Program-made: the position numbers and the translations under genes
Source: Amoebophrya sp. AT5.2
Taxonomy: Eukaryota; Sar; Dinophyceae; Syndiniales; Amoebophryaceae
Assembly (NCBI GenBank): GCA_005223375.1
Contig: RXOD01006221.1
Span: 1-10,920, forward strand
Direction of reading: 5' to 3'
DNA length: 10,920 bases
In this document: positions 1-9,700 of the stretch, in pieces
Position numbering within the stretch: the first letter of the stretch is position 1
How the letters are laid out: each line of letters begins with the position of its first letter
Notes under the pieces: model-generated
Database searches by the model: none
What the model was told of the DNA's origin: nothing
What the model saw: the letters and a program-made list of their open reading frames with translations, nothing else

Positions 1-1
1 C

Positions 2-793
2 CCGGTGCTATCGCGGCTGACGACCGAGCAGGCAGGGGCGATCAAGGCATTCCTCGAGAACAATGGGGAGTACGCCGAGGTGGAGGCCCTCATTAAGAAC
101 CTACAGGCGGATCTGCGACATGATGCTCCCCCTGTCGACGACGACGCGGCATCAATGTCCTCCGATGAAGCAGACAGCAGCGACGCCGCCGACATACGGC
201 AGTTCCCGCAGCAGACAGAGGAAGACGGGTTCAAAAAGACCGCGCGAGAGCATGTGTTGCGGGAGATTGCCCGAGAAAACCAGAAGAGGGAGGCACCTTC
301 CGGAACTGCATACTTCGGGTTCTTGGACGACATGCGGGAGCTGTACTTCCGCGCGATCCTTGCCCAGTACCCGTACTACGACACGGAAGAAGGAAGCGAG
401 ATCAAGTTCAAGAAAACCTCGGGAGGACGGCGGGGAGAGCAACGGTATATTGTGAGTATACCACCAATGAACAAGCTGGCGCACCGGATCGGGCAACCTC
501 GGGATTCGAAGGAGACCCTCGCCAGCATTATCCTCCAGCTGGAGAACGAGTCGCTCCTGCTCGCGTTGCGGAACAAGAGGAAGTGGATCGTCGAGACGAC
601 GATCGAAGCGGAACTGCTACGCTGTACGCGAGTGCAGCTGATCTACGACGCGCCAGAATTGAAGAAGATGATGAAGGTGGACATCAGCAAAACGCCGCAG
701 ATCCAGAACATGGCAGAGATGCGGATTGCGAAGATCAACCACACGAGGACCGGGGAGATGGATGAGATCGATTCGGTGATCGACACTCCATTC
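2..793 (+). other. N-terminal region of the visible polyprotein, unknown function
   Basis: Residues 1-264 precede the helicase core. Roughly residues 40-75 form an acidic, Asp/Ser/Gln-rich low-complexity stretch, probably disordered. After it come charged, likely helical segments with aromatic clusters (PYYD near residue 124) and a stretch rich in Leu, Glu and Lys around 175-235. No zinc-binding Cys/His cluster is present, unlike the N-terminal zinc domain of nidovirus helicases or UPF1. The last 60 or so residues directly before the Walker A motif may be the helicase's own N-terminal or 1B-like accessory part, which is inference from position only. I do not recognise any other family. Confidence 0.5.
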
Positions 794-3700
794 GTTGAAG
801 GGATGGGGACGCTGAAGAAAGGTTCCTTGTTCGTCTTCCATGGTCCGTTCGGAACCGGCAAGAGTCGTTCGCAGGTTGCAGCAGCACGCCTGTGGGCCAA
901 GAAGAGCGCGAGACTGCTGAAGGACACCGGTGGAGTCGTCCAGCTTACTTCCGCCTGCAACGAGCAAGTAGTCTCCCTGGCAAGACGGTTGCAGAAATCG
1001 GAGGATCGAGATCGCACACTGTGGTTACCATCGGACGCGTACCACAAGAAGAACGTGTTCAAGGAGCACGAGCTCTACGAGATCTCGTTTCACGGCAGGA
1101 TTGCGGCGGCCGCGGCGGCTGGCGGAAAGATGGAACAGCGGTATCTCGAGCTGGCCGAGAAGCTCGCGAAGTCGGACCGGGGGACAGCGTTTCACATCAA
1201 ATCCTCGTACTCATTGGAAGATGAGGAGGAGCATGGCGAACTCCGGCTGACGCTGCAAAACGAGTACATCACGAGGCACACGTTTATTTGTTCCACAATC
1301 TGCGTCGGCTTCACGGTACAAGAGAAGGCCAAGTCTCTGTACACGTCGGTCGACGAGGCGGGGCAGCTGTCCGACCTGCTCCTCATGTTGGTCGCGAACA
1401 CGGACATCCTGATCCTCGCAGGATGCTACCTACAGCTGCAGGCAAACATGGCATCTGTATCGTGTTCGTTTCCTGAACTGGAGGCAATGAAAAACAACCT
1501 CATGGCACGCCTTGCGGAAGCCAACGAGATCGAGCACGCGCTGCCGACGCAGTACCGGTGTGCGCATGAGATCGCTGATCTCGTCATCGACGCCGTGTAC
1601 AATAGGAACCTTCAGACTGCGGATGCGGCACCAACGGAGAGTCCCTGGGACTTCGCAGACCCGTTGGCATTCGTCGACGCCGGGATCGACGACAGGCCCA
1701 CGACGGCACTCGTTTCGCAGAAGTGCGGGACGATCGCGGTGACGCTGCTGCGATACTTCCAGAGTCGAGGGGTGAAAGCTTTCATTATCACGCAGCACCT
1801 GCCGCAGCTTGCGTGGTATCATGCACTGGGGCTTACCTCGAAGGAAGTGCCCAATGTGGACAAAATTCAAGGAATCGAGGTCGATGTCGTAATCGGAGAT
1901 CTCGTGAGCTGGAACGAGCAGGGGCTCTCCGCGAAGACGCGTTCGTTCCGCCGCGGAAACGTGCTGATAACGCGAGGAAAAAGCGCTGTCGTGCTCGTCG
2001 GTGCAGCGGAAACCGTGGCGAAGAAGCCTTCCCTCTACACCTACGCGATGCTGACATGCGCATCGCGAGGTTCCTTTTTCAGCGGGGCGGACGATTACAC
2101 TCAGTCGTGCGTTTTCGCGAATAAGGAAACCGGGGAGGGGAAGGTAAAGGCGTTGACGAGCGCGGCCTTCGACACTGACGTCAAGACGACTCCCGGATCG
2201 CTGGAGGACCTTACTGCCGATTGGAAGATTTCGCGCCATTTCCTGAAGTACCATGAGGCGGAGGACACGGCGAGCTGGCTGCTTTCACAGATCCAGGCCG
2301 GCGAGCGGGTCGGGATCGCGCGGTGGGCGGATACATCAGAGAACTCCGTCGCGTGGACGAAGATGCTGGAGGCACTTATCCCACACCTTGCAGGACGGAA
2401 CTGCACCATCATGCTGGTCGACGACGCAGGGCGAGTCGGACTTAAGGACGTCGATCTCCCGGAGGAACCTTCCGGTGCGGAAGTAGAAGGGAAGATTAAC
2501 TTCTTCCATGCCGGAAGCAACGACGGGTTCCTGAGGTACTTCGGCAATTTCGATTCCGGCATGGACGACCTCCAGCTTACCATGATCGAGTCGGGACAAG
2601 GGCGAGTGTTTCCAACCGATTGTGCGCAGAAAATCCCACCGATGCCGGAGACGACGGTGAATGCAGACGGGGAGTCGAACTTCGTGATCGCAGCCGGGAA
2701 CGCGAAGTCCAGCGATGGAAAGAGGTTCCTTGACGCCAGCAGGGTAATGGTATTCGGGGAGTGTCGGATTTGGCTCGGAGGGATCAAGTCGCGACGCGGA
2801 CGCAGTGACTGGGCGCGGGTCTTTAACTGTACCCGCAACATCGACCTCGTAGATGAGAGTGATATACGGGCGCCGATGGCCTTTAAGGATCCTGCGAACT
2901 GTCTGCGAGCGATGCAACAGATGCTGCTGGAGTTAATCAAAAACACACCGGCCAGTGGGGACATTTTGTTCCACTGTGCGCAGGGAGTGGACCGGTCGGC
3001 GCTCTGCGCGTACTCGTTGGGGTACGTCATCTGCGGCAGGGATATCCGAGATGAAATTATTCTCGTACGACCAGAAGTGCGGCAGTACGGTCTCCACATC
3101 TACCAGATGTGGTGCACCTGGGCGGATAAGCACGGATGGAATTTGGTCACGGCGCCCTCGATCGGGCTCGAGGAGGAGATCGCGTGCGAGTACAACACGA
3201 GGAAGACCAACGCCGTCTTCAAGTATACGTGCTTCAAAGGAGAAACGCCTGGGGGTAAGGAGATCCAGATCTGGGTACTGACGTGGAACGTCGGAGCGAA
3301 GGCGGCGGAGAAACTCTGCGTGCAGGACCCGGACAAGCTGCGCAAGGCTGTGGTGGGCTTTGAGTTCTACGCCATCGGATGGCAGGAGCTGCGCATCCGG
3401 GACGCGCGCGTTGCAGCTGTCCTCGGCATGCTGAGCGAGATCCTGGCGTGCGATACATACTACAACGCCAAGCTCACAGGCTGGAGCATCTCGAAGAATC
3501 TTCGCGGTCTCTACGAGATCGAATACCCCGAAGGATTCGATGACGGTCGCGTTACAACGATCAAGTTCAACACGGAAGGGGCTGCCGCTGGTGCTCCGGG
3601 CTTCACACCGGCGATCGTGAACTCCTACACACCGAACAGCGGTGGTGACGGGTCGAATAAAGCAGCATCCGGAAAAGGAGAGGAGAAAACCGCAGCGCGG

Positions 3701-6700
3701 AAGCGGCACGACGCGGCGATGAAATGCTACATCCAGAGCCTCAACGACGCGGGGTTCGAGGTCTCGCTGGTGGGTGACCTGAACGTCCTATCAGTCGAGG
3801 ACAAGCGGTCTTTTCTCGTCGGCATGCCGTCGAACTCCGACTGGGAGCGGGAAAGCCTCCAAACGCTGATCGAGGGCGGGGATTTCGTGGACCACGGCGG
3901 CGCAGGTGACACGACGTACATCTCGTGGTCCTTTCCTCGGTGGAAAGGACGATTGGAATACTTCCTCATGAGCCGACTCATGAGCAGCAGCGGCCGGCTT
4001 GATCTGAAGGCCAGGTGGCTCGGGAACTACGCGGAGTCCGTGCGCCTGGGGAATTACGATCACACCGCTGGGGTGCTTGCCATGAAGTACCGGCTGCCGG
4101 TCGAGGACGCCAAGCCGACGGAGGAACCTGCAGGGGAGACGAGTGTCGTCAGCGCGACGGGCGATCACGAGGCAGCGTCCACCGATGTCGAGGTCAGAAG
4201 TGGGGAAACCGCGACTGTCAAAAGTGCAACAAGCGGGGCGACGACCAGCACAACGGCCGGCGTGGAGCAGTCGCGCGGATACGGGTCGCTTTCCTTTTGG
4301 AAGCGGGTGGTGTCCGAGGTTGAGACGGCAAGGAAGGAACCTTCCACGCAAGGTGAACCGCCGTCGTACTTTGGTGCGAGTAACCCGCCGCCGTACTGGG
4401 GCAACTTCTTCTTCGCAAGCAGCATCGACAAGCGCGCGAACGAGTTCGGAGCACAACGACGGCGAGAGGTTCACGAGGAAAACCAGGTGTACCGTTCGAA
4501 GACTGTCGACTACGCGGAGGAGCCGACGCCGGAGTGCCCGTTCAAGTGGAGTGACGCTGTACTGTCGTGGGACGAAGGGAAGGAGCGCGTCCAGGAAGCG
4601 GAGAAGCGGCATAATCACGGTCGACTTCCGTGTCCGGAGATTGTCATCGAGAACCGCAGCTCACATCAAGTTGCGATTGCGGAAGGGCAAAAGGGCCGGT
4701 GCCCCTCCGTGCTCGTCTTCGCGGATGGCGTCTCGCCTGGTGGGCGTATCGCGTCAGGAAGCTCGTTGCAGGAAGAAGAAACGCTCCGCACGTGCCCGAC
4801 AGCGTACGGATCGCTGTGCGCCTGCGACATGTACCCGCTCGGAGCTCCATGTGGACGAGCAGGAGTTCTTGAACTGTATACTCACATCGCGAGACACGGA
4901 GGCGACCAGGGGTACAAGTTTCTCCCGGAACCGCTAAGAGCTACCCTGTTGATGGCTCCGGCGCCACGGCGACACGACAAGCAAGAGTTGTACGAGGAGG
5001 TTTTTCGTACCATCCTGCTCGCAGCGGAAGGAACCGGAATTCAGCAGGCACCGCCGGCGGACGAGATAACGTTCATCACCGGGTTCTGGGGGTGTGGCGC
5101 CTTCGGCTTTGACGTGATGAGGGCCATGGAGATTCAGTGCCGCCTGCTGTATGAGCACGGCCCGAGCCTCTACAAGGCGGGTGTCACCAAGGTCGTCTTC
5201 GCATTTCCTGGATGGAAGGTTCCTCCAGGGCAAGAGGAAGCAAGGGGGGTGGTCCATAACCTCACGCGGAAGATTCGCGAGTCGAGCGAAGGAACGGCGA
5301 TGTTGCGGGTGATGAACGCGATGCACGAACAGATCGAGGACGCGAGTCCAAAGTCTTCGAGTGTGCCAGGATCGCTGAAGGCTACTACCGCAGCTGCAAC
5401 TGCAGAGGAAATGGCGGAAGCGGAGCGTGTCCAAGAAGAGGCGTTCCGAAAACGGAAGAAGAAATTCGAGGATGGGGCAACAACTTGGAACCCCGAGGTG
5501 AAGAAGTTGCTCGAGTCATCGACAGCTGCAAAGGTCGCCGAGATCTGCAGCCGCAACGAAGGCGACCCGTTTCAAGCGCTCATGTATGACGACGCGAGCT
5601 TCGTCGACAAGACCTCGTTCGGCTGTGCTGTCAAAACGCGCAAAAACGCGGACGCCGCGGTCGACATCGATGCAGAATTTGGGCTGGATAAGACAAAGCT
5701 CGGGTGCCGCGAGGGGACCCTGGTTGGCGTGAACCTGAAAGAGGGGACGATGGCAATCACGCCGGAGCGCGTCGAGTTCTTCGTGAACTCGCCGGTCGTG
5801 CCGTATTTCGCCCGGGACATGCGGCACAAGTTGTGTCTGCTTATCTGGTGCGAGAACAAGCTGATCGCCAGCCCAAAGGTCGCGCTCTTGGTCAAAAAGT
5901 ACTGTTCAAAATGGGGCCGCTGCACCGAGGAGGAGTACAAGAACATCGCGCATGACGAGGCAGCGATCAAGTGTCTCCGGATTTTGACGGCATCTGCCGC
6001 CGTCTCTCCGCTGCACGCGGTTGACCGCGAGGGGATCCGCGCAGGGCGCGTAATCTGGGTTAGCATCGTGGACTCGATGAGCGAGGGCACCGCCCACCTC
6101 AGCGGGAACGTGAAGAAGACGCTCTTCTACGCCGTAGGGGAGGAAGGGAAGGAACCTTCCAACATGGACATCAGGAAGAACATGGAGGTCTGCTACGTTT
6201 ACAACATATGCTTCAAGGAGGAAGATTACGAGTACGAGCCGGCAGACTACGAGGGGATGGGGCTGCTTGACATGTTCATGCGCGTGGACGTGCGGGTAGA
6301 AGACGTGGCGCCGCGAGTGATCATCTCGGACTGCCAGGGACTCGTTTTGCGGCGGAACTACCACCACTGTACCGACAAGGCACAGGTGCGCAGGATGAAG
6401 CTGCTCGATCGCTGCATGCAGAAACCCGGAGTCCAGATGATGCTTTCGGCCAGGGAAACCCTCGATATCGTCGACGGGATGGCAAACTCGGACCGGAGGA
6501 TGTTCGTCGCAGGAACGCCCGGGCAAAGGAAGCTCGCCACGCCGAACGAGGTTCTCCGCGAACTCTTCCCACTCCAGCGCAAAGTCTCCAAGTTCGAACC
6601 CAAGGAGTGGGCGAAGATGAAGGCCACCTTGCCGCAGCCGAAGGCGCCAACGAAGAAGCGCAAGGGTGGAAACAGTGGACCGACTGGGTTCGAGCTTGAA

Positions 6701-9700
6701 TCGCGGAGTGGCGGCGCGCCACAGCCGGACGGCGAAGAAGACGAAGAAACACCGCCGCTGGCGCCGCCGGGGCCGGTCGAGCGTCCGCGATCACTCGAGG
6801 ACATGGCAACAGCGTCTGAGAAGGTCGTAGGTTCAAGTTCGACCAGAAGGATGTACGGCACGTACAACAAAACCGGGGGAGCGACCGGAGGTGCAGACAA
6901 GGGTACCCGTGTGAGGTACCTTGTTGACCGCGAAGACCAGTTGCCGGCGATCAAGCAAGTCTCGCTGAAGACGAAGGGGATCAAGCCCGTGGTGAGCGAC
7001 TACATCGAGAAATATTACCTGGCGGAGAAGACAGGAGCAATTTTCCGGCACAGAATCCCAAAGCTATCGAAGAGCGAGGGAATGAAGAACGTATACCAGG
7101 ACCAGTGGCGGAAGTGGGTCGGAATGGGGAATTTCGAAAACACGCAGCGACCGTCGCGGGTGGACGCGATGCAGTTTCTCGTCGAGATGTCCGTCACCGT
7201 AGAAACATACGGTGGAGAACTACAGATCCGGCGCGAGCGTGTGGTTCGCTACGACGCGCTGAACGGAACAGGCGGGCCACTCCGTACGCGAATCGTCGTG
7301 AAGGTTCCTTCTGCGTTGAACGACTCGCGGATCGAAGCGAGGGAGCTGAATGAAGAGACCTGCGTGTGGGCAATGTACAACTCACCTAACATCGAACCTG
7401 TTTCGATGTTCCAGGTCGAGTCAGCAATGCAAAACACCGCAGAGGCCAGTCTCAAAGCGACGATGTACGCGATGTTCCCGAGCCTGAAGGTTCCTCCACC
7501 AGCGGACGGGCGGCGCAACGATCTTGATGCAGCACTGCAAACGAGGCGTCGCGGGGCAGAAGCGTTGCGGACCGAGCTGAAGGATCTACCGTTCGTCGAA
7601 GTCAACGAGTACGAGGGGCGGTTGCGGGACTTTCTGCAGTTCCTCGGCGGCTTCATCTCCGCACCACGGAAGGCGATTTGTAGAATGACGGACGAGTTCG
7701 TTCTGTGGGTACACCAGGCGGCGGGGTGTTCGCGAGTCAAGCAGATGGAAAATGCCTGCCGACTCGCGGGATATCTCGAGGAGTACGACGGGCAGATTAA
7801 ACGTGTGATCGAGGGCTGTGAAAGATGTCTCGGACATCTCGACAAGCAGCAGCCGGAGACGACCCACTCGTTGGAGATAAATGATAGGCAAACCGTCGAG
7901 GTGGATATTACCTGGGCAGATCCAACGGCTGGACCGATAACACGAGGAAGGGTACACCTCGTCGACATCGGGGAGGAGCTCTTCGATGAGTGGCAGGAGG
8001 AGCAGGGGAAGAACCAGCTGCATTACGAGGAGACGGGAAATTTCCTCGGGGGTAAGCGCCCATACAGAATGGTAACGAATGGGGTGTACGAGTTTTCCGT
8101 CGAGCGGGCCTGGGGACCAGATAAGGTACCTTTCCCGGAGCACGTGATGAAGTTTGAGCGGCGCTTTCTCGCGAAAGACGGGATCCGGGTGCTGCGAGTG
8201 TCCGACAAGGAGGCGCGAGGATGTCAGACAGCAACGTACTGGACGGCACAGGGCGTCAGTCTGGACACGACCCCGATGCACGCGCCGAACCGCTCGACGG
8301 CGCTAATCGGTTCGCGGCAGTACTACTGGTCCGTCGCGATGAAGGATCTCGAGGCGTACCGCATCGAGCACGGGTTGACCGAGAAGCAGAAGGAGCTCAT
8401 GGCGGAGCAGCAGTGCAATGCGCTGCATCGCGATGGCATCCATTTGGACGAGCTGACGGGATCCAAGTCGGAGCATGACTTCTGGATGTCTCGGCAGGCG
8501 ATCGGGCTTGCGGAAGCCGCAGTCGTTGGGAGGATCCTGCGCAGCAACATCGTGAACCTGGCGCGTACAAGGAAGTACACGAAGTACACCTCGCTGCGAC
8601 CAAGGGCGCCAGCAAGCTCCGCGGCGCATCCGCGGGTACTGCGGACGCTCGTCCACCACCCGAAGGGGGACCAAATCGCGATCGTCGGGTCGAACCCGGT
8701 GCTCGGGTCGGAAATCGCGACTTCCGGCGCCGCGCCGCTGCTACGCAGACCGTCCGCGATGGTGTGGGCGAAGAACAAGCCGGAGCATCAGAGCTGGGGG
8801 TACCTGGATATCACGCCAACGATCGACAAGCAGCGACTCGTCGACTCGTACGGAGTGTGGCGCAGCTATCCGATCGCGGTCGAGCCCGGAGTGGCGATCG
8901 GCTCGAAGGACAGTGCAGCAGGGAAGGTTCCTTTCGAAATGCATCACGAGGTGACACAAAAGGAGTTGGAGAAGATCTGCTGCAATTTCGACGTGCGGCT
9001 CGCAGCCGCGATTACGCACTTCAAGGTCCAGCCGGTCCGCTCGAGCGACACCACAGGAACGATGCCGAACCGACTCGCAGCAGTGAACGTCGACTCCGCG
9101 GTCGCATGGGACCTCAGTACAAACTCGCACGACGGATGCTACGTTCTTTCGGCAGACGGGATTCCGCAGAATTTCATCGGGCGAGGACTCGGAGAGCAGC
9201 AGGTCAGGATGAAGTTCGGTGAGCCGCCGGAGAAGCGACGGCGCATGCTATGGAAAACGCACGCGGCGATAGAAGGTACCTATACATACTACCTGTGGAT
9301 CGCTGTCGACGGACTCCCGCCGGTGAAGACGGGAATGTTCGACCATGGGACGCTCGGAATGGAGGCGACGTTCCGGATGACGAAACCGCGGCGGGAGTAC
9401 GTAGACGACGCGACAGCGAAGTACGCGTACAAATACGGCCGAGGAATGCAACTGCTGGGAATCCTCGAGCAGATGATCGGGACAGTCCGCTTCTTCTACA
9501 CGCGGGATACGGAAACCGACCCCAGCGCGAAGCTCCGTCACGAGGACCTCGTGGATACGCTCAACGTGTACGAGCAAGGAATCGCGTTTCTGCTGGAGGG
9601 GACAGTCGTCGCCGCGCTCTCGAGGGGGGTGATCTTGCGGTGGAGCGCCTACGCCGGTGAAAACGATCGCGGAAGAAGTGTCGTTGAGGAATTCCGGTCC

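Noticed and set aside
794..2077. Nidovirus replicase interpretation based on the SF1B helicase and macrodomain
   Set aside because: There is no zinc-binding domain before the helicase, no ExoN/NendoU/methyltransferase following it, and the macrodomain is microbial-PARG type placed downstream; the layout does not match.
2549..2569. FDSGMDD resembling a retropepsin D-S/T-G-A active site
   Set aside because: No upstream strand pattern, flap or later I-I-G-R-type segment is visible; a three-residue match is easily random.
2101..3099. 332-codon open frame on the minus strand, the longest closed ORF in the window
   Set aside because: It overlaps the phosphatase-encoding frame, its translation shows no family motifs, and long antisense frames are expected opposite GC-rich coding sequence.
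5585..5690. MYDD followed by GLDKTK, like the palm of non-LTR reverse transcriptases
   Set aside because: The tetrad is shifted (YDD preceded by Met), and motifs A and B upstream are absent; the preceding sequence is a charged helical linker.
8221..8478. Short plus-strand frame beginning at an ATG, and similar short frames elsewhere
   Set aside because: They lie in other phases over the giant frame, with Arg/Ala/Gly-rich shadow composition and no recognisable motif.
9398..9409. YVDD tetrad like the reverse transcriptase active site, downstream of the integrase-like block, followed by a helix resembling the RT palm
   Set aside because: The candidate motif A Asp (AVDG, 9308) is only about 30 residues upstream, too close, and no convincing motif B or LPQG-type segment is present. 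Kept only as a target for structure prediction.
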